The translations under genes were made by a program, and so were the position numbers. This document shows positions 46,677-55,646 of a stretch of 57,870 nucleotides of DNA, in pieces; position 1 is the stretch's first letter, and every line of letters begins with the position of its first letter. Source of the DNA: Klebsiella pneumoniae. Its GTDB lineage: Bacteria > Pseudomonadota > Gammaproteobacteria > Pseudomonadales > CAMAPQ01. The notes beneath the pieces are model-generated. The model had not been told where the DNA came from, did not search any database, and was given only the letters and a program-made list of their open reading frames with translations. Where the stretch lies: NCBI GenBank assembly GCA_945860125.1, contig CAMAPQ010000007.1:1-57870 (forward strand). The letters run 5' to 3'.

Positions 46677-48608
46677 CTAAATAAGATGTGTTTTAAGCTC
46701 GTTCTGGGTGCGCATTAGTTCCATCATGCGCTTAACATCTGGGGGTTGTTTTTTAAGTTCTTTATCAAGCTCTTGTTGGCAAAAACGAACTCTCAAATGA
46801 TTATAGGCATTTTGTAACTCTTTCTTTTCTTCCTCTTTTGAAAGTACAAACTCACCTTTATTAACAAGGTTATCAAAGTAAGTGCCAAGAGAATCCCCGT
46901 GCAAATAGCCATGTAAATAGCTTAGATTTTTATCCGTATTTTGACTTAAAAATGACAGGCATTTAAATAATAGTTTGGCGGCAGGTTGATCTGACTGATT
47001 TAAAAAATCATAATTTTTCAGATGATTAGCAAGCTCAGCTGATCGATATAAAATCCGAATAATACGGTCTTCCAAAGAAAAACCTTGGCTTGGTAGGTGC
47101 GTTATTCCACTTTGTGGTAAGTAAGGATTGGGTCGCGCTTGTTTTTTTGTATTAAAATATTTTTGTGCTGCAGGTTTAAATAAATTATTTGGTGAGGCAA
47201 ATGGTGTATTTTCTTGTGGCGCAGGATAGTAATGTTCTAGCTGCGGTTCAGCATAAGTTGAAAAACGATTAGTGACGGGTTTTAATGTTTGCCCTGCAAG
47301 GCCTTGTTCTACCGTGTATTCATCAAGTTTTATAATCTCAGATAGTTTTTGGACCATCATTTTTTTATAAAATCCCGCTGGAATTTTTTGAATGTAAGGC
47401 TTGGCTTGGTGAATAATCGAACCTTTTTGTTCAATGGTTAGTTCAGTATTGGCTTCAATTTTAAGTGCGGTAAAGATTGAGTTAAAAAAGTAGTCTGTCA
47501 GTGAGTCTGCATTTTTTATTTTCAGCTGAAAAACGTGTGTCCCATGTGTTCTAATGAATGAGTCGGGATCTTCTTTTTCAGGTAAAAAAACAAATTTAAC
47601 GAGCCTTCCTTCAGTAAGTAACGGCAGGATTCTCATCGTGGCTCGCCAAGCAGCTTGATGTCCTGCTGTATCACCATCAAAGCAAAATATAATTTCTGGT
47701 CTTAACTTAAATAGTATCCCTAAGTGTTCCTCGCTGGTTGCTGTACCTAACGTTGCAATTGCTTCGTTAATGCCAAATTGTGATAAAGCAATAACGTCAA
47801 GATAACCTTCGACAAGAATAAAATAGTTTTCTTTCGATCTACTTTGTGCTTCATAAAGACCATATAAGCACTTATTTTTGTGGAATACAGGGCTTTCAGG
47901 CGAGTTTAAGTATTTAGGTTTTTCTTCGCCAAGTGTTCGGCCACCAAAACCGACAATTCTGCCTCTGGCATCTTTAATGGGAAAGGTAATTCTGTGGCGA
48001 AATCGATCATATAAATGGCCTGTTTGCTGCTTTTCGGCAAGTAAGCCTGCTTCACTAGCGCAGCTATCATCTACTTTTTTTTCTTTTAAATAATTTTTTA
48101 ATCCATCCCAAGCGTTAGGCGCATAGCCAACACCAAATATATCAAGTGCGCTTTGCTCTAATCCTCGTGAATTTAGGTATTTTCTTCCTTCAATGCCCTG
48201 TTGTGAGTTTTTAAGGTTGCGCGCAAAGAAATCTTGAGCATGCTTAAGGGTTTGCGTCAGATTTTTTGTTTTTGATAACGCCTGATTTTTCTCTAGATCA
48301 GTTGATGAAATGTAAATGCCAACTTCTTGTGCCAGCTGAGATACTGCTTCGTAGAAGGGTATTTTTGCAAATTTAGTCAAAAAATTAATAGCATTTCCGC
48401 TTTCCCCGCAGCCAAAACAATGGTACATCTGCTTATCTGTACTCACTGTAAAAGAGGGGGTTTTTTCTGCATGAAACGGACAAAGTCCCGTATAGTTTTT
48501 TCCTGTTTTTTTAAGTTGAGTATAGCGTTGTATGACAACAGCAAGATCTGATCTTGCAACGACCTCATCAATAATTTCACTGGGAATACGAGATGTTGTA
48601 AATGCCAT
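46677..48608 (-). CDS. dnaG: DNA primase DnaG
   Basis: DnaG makes RNA primers at the replication fork. The 643-residue protein has the N-terminal CHC2 zinc ribbon (LCPFHAEKTPSFTV with CFGCGESGNAINFL), then the TOPRIM domain with LVEGYLDVIALSQFG and FCFDGDTAGHQAA. It ends in a helicase-binding domain after a Gln/Pro-rich linker at about residues 430-490. It is 3 bp downstream of yqeY. The rest of the usual macromolecular-synthesis operon is missing: no rpsU upstream and no rpoD downstream. Confidence 0.97.
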   Translation of the reverse strand: MAFTTSRIPSEIIDEVVARSDLAVVIQRYTQLKKTGKNYTGLCPFHAEKTPSFTVSTDKQMYHCFGCGESGNAINFLTKFAKIPFYEAVSQLAQEVGIYISSTDLEKNQALSKTKNLTQTLKHAQDFFARNLKNSQQGIEGRKYLNSRGLEQSALDIFGVGYAPNAWDGLKNYLKEKKVDDSCASEAGLLAEKQQTGHLYDRFRHRITFPIKDARGRIVGFGGRTLGEEKPKYLNSPESPVFHKNKCLYGLYEAQSRSKENYFILVEGYLDVIALSQFGINEAIATLGTATSEEHLGILFKLRPEIIFCFDGDTAGHQAAWRATMRILPLLTEGRLVKFVFLPEKEDPDSFIRTHGTHVFQLKIKNADSLTDYFFNSIFTALKIEANTELTIEQKGSIIHQAKPYIQKIPAGFYKKMMVQKLSEIIKLDEYTVEQGLAGQTLKPVTNRFSTYAEPQLEHYYPAPQENTPFASPNNLFKPAAQKYFNTKKQARPNPYLPQSGITHLPSQGFSLEDRIIRILYRSAELANHLKNYDFLNQSDQPAAKLLFKCLSFLSQNTDKNLSYLHGYLHGDSLGTYFDNLVNKGEFVLSKEEEKKELQNAYNHLRVRFCQQELDKELKKQPPDVKRMMELMRTQNELKTHLI

Positions 48609-48611
48609 AAA

Positions 48612-49082
48612 TTATCGGCTTAGTTTGCTTTTAACAAGCTTACTTATTTCAGCCATGTCAGCTCTGCCTTCTAGTTCTGCTTTAAGCTCATTCATTATTT
48701 TTCCCATATCTTTAATGCCGGCAGGATTAAGTTTTTGAAATACATTTTCAATGTATTTTTCAACTTCATCAGGTGAAAGCTGTGTAGGTAAAAAAAACGT
48801 CAGAATGGCAATTTCCTGTTGTTCTTTTTCAGCTAATTCAGGTCTGCCAACTTGTAAGTATTGTGGAATAGCTTCTGCACGTTGTTTAACTAATTTATTT
48901 AAAACTTGAATAGATTGGAGGTCATTTAACTCAATTCTCTCATCAATTTCTATTTGCTTAATCGCAGCTATTGCCATCCGTACTGTTTCTAGTTTTAGTT
49001 TTTCCTTGGCTTTCATGGCCGCTATCATCTCTTCTCTAAGGTGATTTTTTATAGAGGGCTCTTGCGCTGATGTTGTGTTCAT
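48612..49082 (-). CDS. yqeY: GatB/YqeY domain protein
   Basis: This 156-residue helical protein has a YqeY fold related to the tRNA-binding tail of the amidotransferase GatB. Conserved parts are LREEMIAAMKAKEKLKLETV, QAIPQY-like AEAIPQYLQVGRPELAEKEQ, LPTQLSPDEVEKYIENV and NELKAELEGRADMAEISKLV. Its role is uncertain. It lies directly upstream of dnaG, a common order, although rpsU is absent here. Confidence 0.92.
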   Translation of the reverse strand: MNTTSAQEPSIKNHLREEMIAAMKAKEKLKLETVRMAIAAIKQIEIDERIELNDLQSIQVLNKLVKQRAEAIPQYLQVGRPELAEKEQQEIAILTFFLPTQLSPDEVEKYIENVFQKLNPAGIKDMGKIMNELKAELEGRADMAEISKLVKSKLSR

Positions 49083-49111
49083 AAATAATTTTTTAACCTG
49101 ATATGAATATT

Positions 49112-50767
49112 TTACATGTTCGGATAATTAGGTCCGCCCGTGCCTTCTGGTGTAATCCATACGATATTTTGAGCGGGATCTTTAATATCGCAAGTTTTAC
49201 AGTGCACACAATTTTGAGCGTTAATTTGGAATTTTTTATCTCCTTCTTCAGATACAACCACCTCATATACCCCTGCAGGGCAATATCGTTGAGCAGGCTC
49301 ATCATACATTGGAAGGTTTTGCTTTAATGGAACGTCAGGGTCTATTAGGGTGAGATGGCAAGGCTGATCTTCTTCATGATTCGTGTTCGATAAAAATACA
49401 GAGTCAAGTTTGCTAAAGGTAAGTTTTCCATCTGGTTTTAGATAGCTGATCTTTTCGCATTCATTAGCAGGTTTTAGTGTGGCATAGTCCGGTATAGGAT
49501 CTCTTAGCGTAAACGGCAGCTTCCCGCTAAGTATGTTTAGATCAATCAAGGCAAGGGCGCCGCCAGCCAAAACACCGAATTTATGCATAAGAGGACCAAA
49601 GTTTCTTTGCTCATGCAGCTCCTCGTAAACCCATGATGAATCAAACGCTGTTTTATATTCAGTTAGCTCATCATGAAATCTTCCCTCTGCTAAAGCTTTG
49701 CTAATTACCTCAGCGGCAATCATTCCAGACTTCATTGCAGTATGAGAGCCTTTTATTTTGGCATAGTTTAGCGTTCCTGCTTCGCAGCCAACGAGTAACC
49801 CGCCAGGAAAGCTCATTTTAGGAAGAGACTGTAAACCACCTTTAGCAATTGCTCTTGCGCCATACGAAATACGCTTGCCGCCTTCTATGGTGGTTTTTAC
49901 TGAAGGGTTAAGTTTCCAGCGTTGAAACTCATCAAAGGGGCTGATATGTGGGTTTTGATAGGCAAGATCGGTAATAAGACCTAGTGCAACTTGATTATTT
50001 TCAAGATGATATAAGAAGCCTCCGCCTACTGTGTTTGTTTCGCTAAGCGGCCAGCCCGTACAGTGCATCACTAAGCCGGCCTGGTGCTTTTCAGCGGGGA
50101 TTTCCCATAATTCTTTAATGCCTATTCCATAATGTTGCGGGTCTTTACCTGCCGACAAGTGGAATTTTTCCATCAGGCTCTTGCCCAAGTTTCCTCGGCA
50201 ACCTTCTGAAAAAACAGTATATTTTGCGTGTAGCTCCATTCCAGGTTGATAAGTATCTTTATGTTCGCCTGTTCGTGAAATACCGAAATCGCCTGTTGCT
50301 ATGCCTTTTACGCTTCCGTTTTCATTGAAAAGAATTTCTGATGCCGCAAAACCTGGAAAAATCTGTATGCCTAGTTCCTCTGCTTGCTGGGCAAGCCAGC
50401 GGCATAAGTTGCCAAGACTAATAACGTAATTGCCTTCGTTGTGTAGTGTTTTTGGTACAAGTAAACTCGGCACCTTAACAGCTTGACTTATTGAGGGGAG
50501 AAAATAAGTTTCATCCTTTGTAACGGGTGTGTTAAGCGGGGCACCTTTTTCTTTCCAGTCAGGAAATAATTCGTTCAATGCGCGCGGTTCAAAAACAGCG
50601 CCTGAGAGTATGTGTGCGCCTACTTCGGAGGCTTTTTCAACAACAACAATACTTAGCTCTTGTCCTGAGTGCTTTGCAATTTGCCCTAGGCGACAAGCTG
50701 TAGCTAAGCCGGATGGGCCTGCACCAACTATGACAACATCCACTTCCATTGACTCACGCAGCATCAT
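49112..50767 (-). CDS. Electron-transfer flavoprotein:ubiquinone oxidoreductase
   Basis: ETF-QO passes electrons from ETF to the membrane quinone pool. The 551-residue protein has an FAD-binding start VVIVGAGPSGLATACRLG and then VGAHILSGAVFEPRAL. YTVFSEGCRGNLGKSLMEKF and the membrane-facing region follow. The C-terminal ferredoxin-like part provides the 4Fe-4S ligands in CPAGVYEV and NCVHCKTCDIKDPAQNIVW, ending GGPNYPNM. It is divergent from etfBA across about 230 bp and has a good promoter, so the branch is encoded as one divergent module. Confidence 0.97.
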   Translation of the reverse strand: MMLRESMEVDVVIVGAGPSGLATACRLGQIAKHSGQELSIVVVEKASEVGAHILSGAVFEPRALNELFPDWKEKGAPLNTPVTKDETYFLPSISQAVKVPSLLVPKTLHNEGNYVISLGNLCRWLAQQAEELGIQIFPGFAASEILFNENGSVKGIATGDFGISRTGEHKDTYQPGMELHAKYTVFSEGCRGNLGKSLMEKFHLSAGKDPQHYGIGIKELWEIPAEKHQAGLVMHCTGWPLSETNTVGGGFLYHLENNQVALGLITDLAYQNPHISPFDEFQRWKLNPSVKTTIEGGKRISYGARAIAKGGLQSLPKMSFPGGLLVGCEAGTLNYAKIKGSHTAMKSGMIAAEVISKALAEGRFHDELTEYKTAFDSSWVYEELHEQRNFGPLMHKFGVLAGGALALIDLNILSGKLPFTLRDPIPDYATLKPANECEKISYLKPDGKLTFSKLDSVFLSNTNHEEDQPCHLTLIDPDVPLKQNLPMYDEPAQRYCPAGVYEVVVSEEGDKKFQINAQNCVHCKTCDIKDPAQNIVWITPEGTGGPNYPNM

Positions 50768-50812
50768 TAAGCCTCCACTTGTGTTGGATCTGTTTGAAAA
50801 ATATGACTTATC

Positions 50813-50841
50813 AGTATATTTGACTTTCTGTTCGGCATCAA
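50813..50841 (-). promoter_or_regulatory. Sigma-70 promoter for ETF-QO
   Basis: On the minus strand TTGATG (50841-50836) and TATACT (50818-50813) are 17 bp apart, close to consensus. The -10 ends about 45 bp upstream of the ETF-QO ATG. On the plus strand TTGTAT and TAATAG near 50880-50910 could serve etfBA, less convincingly. Confidence 0.6.
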
Positions 50842-51000
50842 AGTTTAAGCGTGTCTATTTAGTCAGTTTTGGGCAGCTTGTATCTTGACCAGCCTATGAA
50901 TAATAGGCACACTTAGCCGCTTCCAACCACGGGTACGCGTGAGTGGCCGTTTATTCAAAAGTGTTTTTTGTCCCAGATTTGGCGCTTTCAGAGGTAAGAA

Positions 51001-51750
51001 ATGAAAATTCTAGTCGCTGTGAAACGAGTTGTTGACTACAACGTTAAAATTCGTGTGAAGGCTGATGCTACAGGTGTTGATTTAAATAACGTAAAAATGG
51101 CAATTAATCCATTTTGTGAAATTGCTATAGAAGAAGCTGTTCGTCTTAAAGAGGCGGGCGTAGCAAGTGAGATTATTGTTGTGTCGATCGGCGCAAAAAA
51201 GTCTGAAGAACAGCTTAGAACTGCATTAGCGCTAGGCGCTGATAGAGGTATTTTAATTGAAACTGACGAAGTGCTCCAACCTCTAGCTATAGCGAAGCTT
51301 TTAAAAGCAGTCGCTGATGCTGAAAGTCCGCAGTTGATTATTTTGGGTAAGCAATCAATCGATGGCGATAATAACCAAACTGGACAAATGTTAGCGGCAC
51401 TTTTGGGTGTAGGTCAGGGCACTTTTGCTTCTAAGGTTGTTGTTGCGAATGGCGCGGTTCAAGTAACCCGTGAAATTGATGGCGGCCTACAAACGCTTGA
51501 GTTGAAGTTGCCTGCTGTTGTTACAACCGATCTTCGCTTGAATGAGCCTCGTTATGCCTCTCTTCCTAATATCATGAAAGCTAAAAAGAAGCCGATTGAA
51601 ATGAAAACGCTTGCTGATTATGGCGTTGATGTATTGCCCAGATTGAAAACGCTTAAGGTAGAAGCACCTGCTGGTAGAAGCGCAGGTATTAAAGTGAAAA
51701 GCGTTGAAGAGCTAGTCGAAAAACTCAAGAATGAAGCAAAGGTGATCTAG
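51001..51750 (+). CDS. etfB: Electron transfer flavoprotein subunit beta
   Basis: EtfB is the AMP-binding half of the ETF heterodimer, which collects electrons from acyl-CoA and other dehydrogenases. The 249-residue protein starts [20 protein letters not shown] and has [18 protein letters not shown] and [35 protein letters not shown] precedes the signature [29 protein letters not shown], which continues into the helical tail. GAGGTAAG precedes the start. It is 2 bp before etfA. Confidence 0.97.
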   Translation: MKILVAVKRVVDYNVKIRVKADATGVDLNNVKMAINPFCEIAIEEAVRLKEAGVASEIIVVSIGAKKSEEQLRTALALGADRGILIETDEVLQPLAIAKLLKAVADAESPQLIILGKQSIDGDNNQTGQMLAALLGVGQGTFASKVVVANGAVQVTREIDGGLQTLELKLPAVVTTDLRLNEPRYASLPNIMKAKKKPIEMKTLADYGVDVLPRLKTLKVEAPAGRSAGIKVKSVEELVEKLKNEAKVI

Positions 51751-51752
51751 TT

Positions 51753-52682
51753 ATGTCAGTTCTAGTTTATGTTGAGCATGATCAGGGGAAATTGAAGGCA
51801 GCAACATTAAACACCATTGCGGCTGCTCGGAAGATAGGTGGTGAAATTCATTTGCTTGTTGCTGGGAGTTCTGTGGGCGCTGTTGCTGAGGAAGCAAAGA
51901 ATATTGAAGGTGTTTCTAAAGTTTTTGTAGCTGATAATGATTCCTATCGTTTTCAATTGGCTGAAAATATTGCTCTGCTAGTTGCTGATGTTGGTCGAGG
52001 TTATTCTCATGTATTGGCGCCAGCTACGACAACTGGAAAGAATTTTCTTCCTCGTGTTGCGGCTTTATTAGATGTTGCGCAGATTTCTGATGTTAGTGCC
52101 GTTCAATCTGAAGATACCTTTAGTCATCCTATTTATGCAGGTAACGCGATAGAGACGCTTCAGTCTACTGATAAAATTAAAGTAATGACGGTTCGTGCTA
52201 CAGGTTTTGATGCGGTGAAAAGAGAGGGTGGCAATGCCTCTGTAGAGACTTTATCTATTGATAAGAATCTAGGTGTTTCTTCGTTTGTTAGCGAAGAAAT
52301 AGCGGCTTCGACAAGGCCAGAACTAACTTCGGCAAAAATCATTATTTCTGGTGGTCGTGGGATGCAGAATGGTGAAAACTTTAAGCTATTAGAGGCGCTT
52401 GCTGATAAATTAGGTGCTGCTGTTGGCGCTTCTCGTGCTGCTGTTGACGCTGGTTTTGTGCCAAATGATATGCAGGTTGGTCAAACGGGTAAGATTGTAG
52501 CGCCAGATTTATACGTCGCTGTTGGTATTTCTGGTGCAATACAGCATTTAGCAGGAATGAAAGATAGCAAGGTAATAGTCGCAATTAATAAAGATCCAGA
52601 CGCCCCTATTTTTCAAGTGGCTGATTATGGTCTTGTGGCCGATTTATTTGAAGCTGTTCCTGCGTTAGAAAAAAGCCTCTAA
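51753..52682 (+). CDS. etfA: Electron transfer flavoprotein subunit alpha
   Basis: EtfA binds the redox FAD. The 309-residue protein has the N-terminal [20 protein letters not shown]. In the C-terminal FAD domain are [41 protein letters not shown] (with [21 protein letters not shown] next) and [20 protein letters not shown]. These are the standard FAD contacts. It is adjacent to etfB, with rnhB after 17 bp. Confidence 0.97.
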   Translation: MSVLVYVEHDQGKLKAATLNTIAAARKIGGEIHLLVAGSSVGAVAEEAKNIEGVSKVFVADNDSYRFQLAENIALLVADVGRGYSHVLAPATTTGKNFLPRVAALLDVAQISDVSAVQSEDTFSHPIYAGNAIETLQSTDKIKVMTVRATGFDAVKREGGNASVETLSIDKNLGVSSFVSEEIAASTRPELTSAKIIISGGRGMQNGENFKLLEALADKLGAAVGASRAAVDAGFVPNDMQVGQTGKIVAPDLYVAVGISGAIQHLAGMKDSKVIVAINKDPDAPIFQVADYGLVADLFEAVPALEKSL

Positions 52683-52699
52683 TTACTTATTTCAGGTAA

Positions 52700-53305
52700 T
52701 TGAAATTGTTTTTTCTTTTTGGTAGTGATAATCCAGTTGCGGGAGTTGATGAGGCTGGGCGCGGTCCTTTGGCCGGCCCTGTTGTTGCTGCTGCGGTTGT
52801 TTTTAAAAAAAAACAGATTCCGATAGGTGTTACCGATTCAAAGAAGCTCTCTCCCAAGAAGCGGGAGGCGCTATTTGAGAGAATCATTGAGTGTGCTGAT
52901 GCTTGGTCTATAGGTAGAGCCTCTGTTGAAGAAATTGATACGTTAAATATTTTGCAGGCTAGTTTGCTTGCTATGAAACGGGCGATAGAGGGCATACCAA
53001 TTAGATCTGAGCTCACATTTTATGTTGATGGCAATGTTTCCCCTGTTGTTGACTCTGTGAATTTAGTCTCTGTTGTGCGGGGAGATTTCCTGATTCCTGC
53101 GGTTGGTGCAGCATCAATTCTAGCTAAGGTTGTGCGAGATAGGGAGATGATGGCGTTGGATCTTGTATATCCTGAATATGGTTTTGCTATCCATAAGGGA
53201 TACCCGACAAAAAGCCATATTGAATCCCTTAATCGCTTTGGTGTTTGCTCTATTCACCGTCGTTCTTTTGCTCCTGTCAAAAAGGTGATTCAGAGTATCG
53301 GTTGA
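52700..53305 (+). CDS. rnhB: Ribonuclease HII
   Basis: RNase HII cleaves RNA in RNA-DNA hybrids and removes misincorporated ribonucleotides. The ~201-residue protein has [20 protein letters not shown] with the first acidic pair, [24 protein letters not shown] and [19 protein letters not shown], giving the four active-site acids and GRG loop. The start is TTG 52700 with AGGTAA upstream; a longer leader is unlikely because the N-terminus already matches the family. It follows etfA with little space. Confidence 0.95.
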   Translation: MKLFFLFGSDNPVAGVDEAGRGPLAGPVVAAAVVFKKKQIPIGVTDSKKLSPKKREALFERIIECADAWSIGRASVEEIDTLNILQASLLAMKRAIEGIPIRSELTFYVDGNVSPVVDSVNLVSVVRGDFLIPAVGAASILAKVVRDREMMALDLVYPEYGFAIHKGYPTKSHIESLNRFGVCSIHRRSFAPVKKVIQSIG

Positions 53306-53394
53306 AATATTTTTTTGGAAAATAGAATAAAAATAGTTTTCTTGTTAAGGATTTTAGGTCTGCACAGTTTCAGTGTTTAAAAGGAGAAAAAGAA

Positions 53395-54438
53395 ATGAAT
53401 AAATGTTTTAATGGTTTACTTTCAGCTTATAGATCGATTCTACTCTGCCTATATGCGGCTCTGTTTTCTCTTTTTTTGCCAGGTTGTTCTAGTTTGGTTT
53501 ATAAAACAACCGGCGATGTTATGGTTTCTTATTCTGAAAAGAAAGTCATTCCTTACTCGTTATCAATGGATGACGTAGAGATGATTTGCTCTTTGGGGCA
53601 ATCGTTTTCTCCTTTTATTTTTTCTTTTGAAACAGTTACAGATTCACCCACAAAATTAAAAATTCTTATGTATATGCTTTCTGCAACTTGCGCAGAGGCG
53701 CGGGCTGTAGAAGATGAGTTGCGTTATATGAGGGCTATTAAGGCTGCACTTGCTGGTGAAGCGCAAGATGCAAGAATTTCTCAGAAGCGATATCTCGCTT
53801 TGGCTGCTCGCAGACAATACCTTGCTTATTCAAAAATGGTTGAGGCTTTTGGTGAGCCCGATCAAGGCTGTCCTAAGTTATCGCAAGATGAAGAGTTGTA
53901 TTGGATGATGGGTTTGTTATCCGGTGTTCTCGCCCTTTCTAATGATATGGCGGCAGAAAACCAGGTGGGTGTTCCTTTAAGTATTGGCGCTAGGATTGCC
54001 AAAGGGTCTGAATGTCTTTCTGATTCTAAGTGGTGGGGTGCTCCAATGGCGTTGCGTGCTGCTGTATGGATTTATACGCCTGCTTTAAGACCGGCGGGTG
54101 TTGACCCTCAAGAAATGCTTGCGCGTGCTAGTCAAATAGGTATGGATCAGCGTGTCAGAATATCTCAGGTGATTGAAGCTCAGGTTTACTATAGCCGCGG
54201 TGACTACAAGAAAGTAAAGCAAGTTATTAGAAAACATGCTGAAAATAAGGTCTCTAATGGCTCTAATTCTACCTTAAAGTTAATCGATGAGATGGCTACG
54301 GTTGGTTTGCTTGCAATATCAGATCGTTTGTGGACTGATTCTCAGGGTTCTCGGACGCCGATGGGTGGATTTGGCACTTTTTGGGATGATAAAAAGATAG
54401 AATCCACAAGTTCTGTTGAAATTGATGATCTTTTGTAA
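53395..54438 (+). CDS. TatT-family lipoprotein of a TRAP transporter (T component)
   Basis: This 347-residue lipoprotein has a hydrophobic signal LCLYAALFSLFLPGC with lipobox LPGC. The mature chain is all-helical with TPR-like pairs, for example LYWMMGLLSGVLALSNDMAA and KWWGAPMALRAAVWIYTPAL, typical of the TatT family described for Treponema pallidum Tp0956. TatT is thought to interact with the periplasmic binding protein in TPR-associated TRAP transporters. It is followed by the binding protein and the permease in the same T-P-M order. AAGGAG lies before ATG. TRAP T assignment is from recall of the pattern. Confidence 0.75.
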   Translation: MNKCFNGLLSAYRSILLCLYAALFSLFLPGCSSLVYKTTGDVMVSYSEKKVIPYSLSMDDVEMICSLGQSFSPFIFSFETVTDSPTKLKILMYMLSATCAEARAVEDELRYMRAIKAALAGEAQDARISQKRYLALAARRQYLAYSKMVEAFGEPDQGCPKLSQDEELYWMMGLLSGVLALSNDMAAENQVGVPLSIGARIAKGSECLSDSKWWGAPMALRAAVWIYTPALRPAGVDPQEMLARASQIGMDQRVRISQVIEAQVYYSRGDYKKVKQVIRKHAENKVSNGSNSTLKLIDEMATVGLLAISDRLWTDSQGSRTPMGGFGTFWDDKKIESTSSVEIDDLL

Positions 54439-54513
54439 TGTTGCTTAGAGTAAGTTATTTAAGGGATATTTGATCGTTTGCTTGAATTTTTTAAGAAATA
54501 ATAAGGAAGATTT

Positions 54514-55533
54514 ATGATAGGAAAAAACCTAAAAAATACCCCTCGTATTTTAGTCTTTTGGATACTTTTTTTTGTTTCGCCTTTTATTTATGCAGTTGAA
54601 AATAAGGCGCTATGTATTTTTGATCCTGTGGGTGCAAATGGCCTTATTTTTGAGAGCATTAAAGATATTAAGGCTGTTGCTGTTAATTGGGGTGTATCGT
54701 TTGAGTTAAAACCTTACACTGATGAGCGTGTCGCTTCTGAAGATTTTAAGTCTGGAGTTTGTGATGCTGTTTTTCTGACTGGCCTTACGGGGCGTCAGTA
54801 TAATGTATTTACTGGTACGATTGACTCAATTGGTGCCATTCCCTCTTATCGCCATTTAAGAGCGGCTTTGCAGACGTTATCCTCTGAAAAAGCAGCTAAC
54901 TTAATGGTATCTGGTGATTATGAGGTTGTGGGTATTATTCCTGCGGGGGCTGCTTATTTATTCGTTAATAACAGAGAAATAGATTCAGTTCCTGAGCTGT
55001 CGGGTAAGCGAATAGCTGTTTTAGAAGCTGATCCTGCTCAGCAAGAGCTGGTTATGAAAGTGGGTGCGTCACCTGTAGGTGCCAATCTAGCAACGATGTA
55101 TAGCAAATTTAATAATGGATCAGTAGATATTTGTGTTGGTCCTGCTGTGGTTTATGAAGCGATGGAGCTTTATAAGGGTGTTCAGCCAAATGGCGGCGTT
55201 GTTAAATTTCCTCTTGGCCAGCTTACTTTGCAGATGATCGTGCATAAAAATAAATTCCCTCCAGCATTCGGTCAGCAAGCAAGAAGCTATGCTTTTTCTC
55301 AGTTTGATAAGGCTATAGGAAAAATTCAGGCGATAGAAAATAAAATTGAGGCGAAGTGGTGGATGGATATTGCTCAAAATGATCAAGCTCAATATAACGA
55401 GATGTTTAGACAGGCAAGGCTTACATTGCGTAATAAAGGTATTTATGATGCAAAAATGTTGACTATTTTGAGACGTGTTCGATGCCAGATGGAACCAAGT
55501 AGTTCAGAGTGTTCTGCAACAGATAAAGAATAA
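54514..55533 (+). CDS. Putative TRAP-type solute-binding protein
   Basis: The 339-residue periplasmic protein has a signal peptide ending in PFIYAVEN, then ALCIFDPVGANGLIFESIKD as the start of the first lobe. SGDYEVVGIIPAGAAYLFVN and SVPELSGKRIAVLEADPAQQ, ending the first half, fit periplasmic binding-protein lobes. FDKAIGKIQAIENKIEAKWW lies near the end. The arrangement T-P-M and the family (a putative solute-binding protein seen beside TatT genes) suggest it is the P component. It is more divergent than ordinary DctP. A strong terminator follows its stop, separating it from the permease. The ligand is unknown. Confidence 0.7.
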   Translation: MIGKNLKNTPRILVFWILFFVSPFIYAVENKALCIFDPVGANGLIFESIKDIKAVAVNWGVSFELKPYTDERVASEDFKSGVCDAVFLTGLTGRQYNVFTGTIDSIGAIPSYRHLRAALQTLSSEKAANLMVSGDYEVVGIIPAGAAYLFVNNREIDSVPELSGKRIAVLEADPAQQELVMKVGASPVGANLATMYSKFNNGSVDICVGPAVVYEAMELYKGVQPNGGVVKFPLGQLTLQMIVHKNKFPPAFGQQARSYAFSQFDKAIGKIQAIENKIEAKWWMDIAQNDQAQYNEMFRQARLTLRNKGIYDAKMLTILRRVRCQMEPSSSECSATDKE

Positions 55534-55553
55534 CTATTTTGTGTGCTTTATTT

Positions 55554-55585
55554 AAAAAAGGCCGCTTTTTCTGCGGCCTTTTTTC
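55554..55585 (+). terminator. Strong rho-independent terminator after the binding-protein gene
   Basis: AAAAAAGGCCGC and GCGGCCTTTTTT form a perfect 12-bp stem with a 7-base loop, followed by more T. It sits 20 bp after the stop of the P gene and 60 bp before the permease start. The permease therefore needs read-through or its own promoter. Confidence 0.92.
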
Positions 55586-55638
55586 TTTTTGTTTTGGCTT
55601 AAAAATTATAATAGGCCGTTTTATATTGTTTTTTAAGT

Positions 55639-55645
55639 GGGGGGG
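55639..55645 (+). repeat. G7 tract in the permease ribosome-binding region
   Basis: Seven consecutive G residues (55639-55645) end one base before ATG 55647. This run takes the place of a normal Shine-Dalgarno sequence, and slippage would change its distance from the start codon. Confidence 0.9.
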
Positions 55646-55646
55646 T

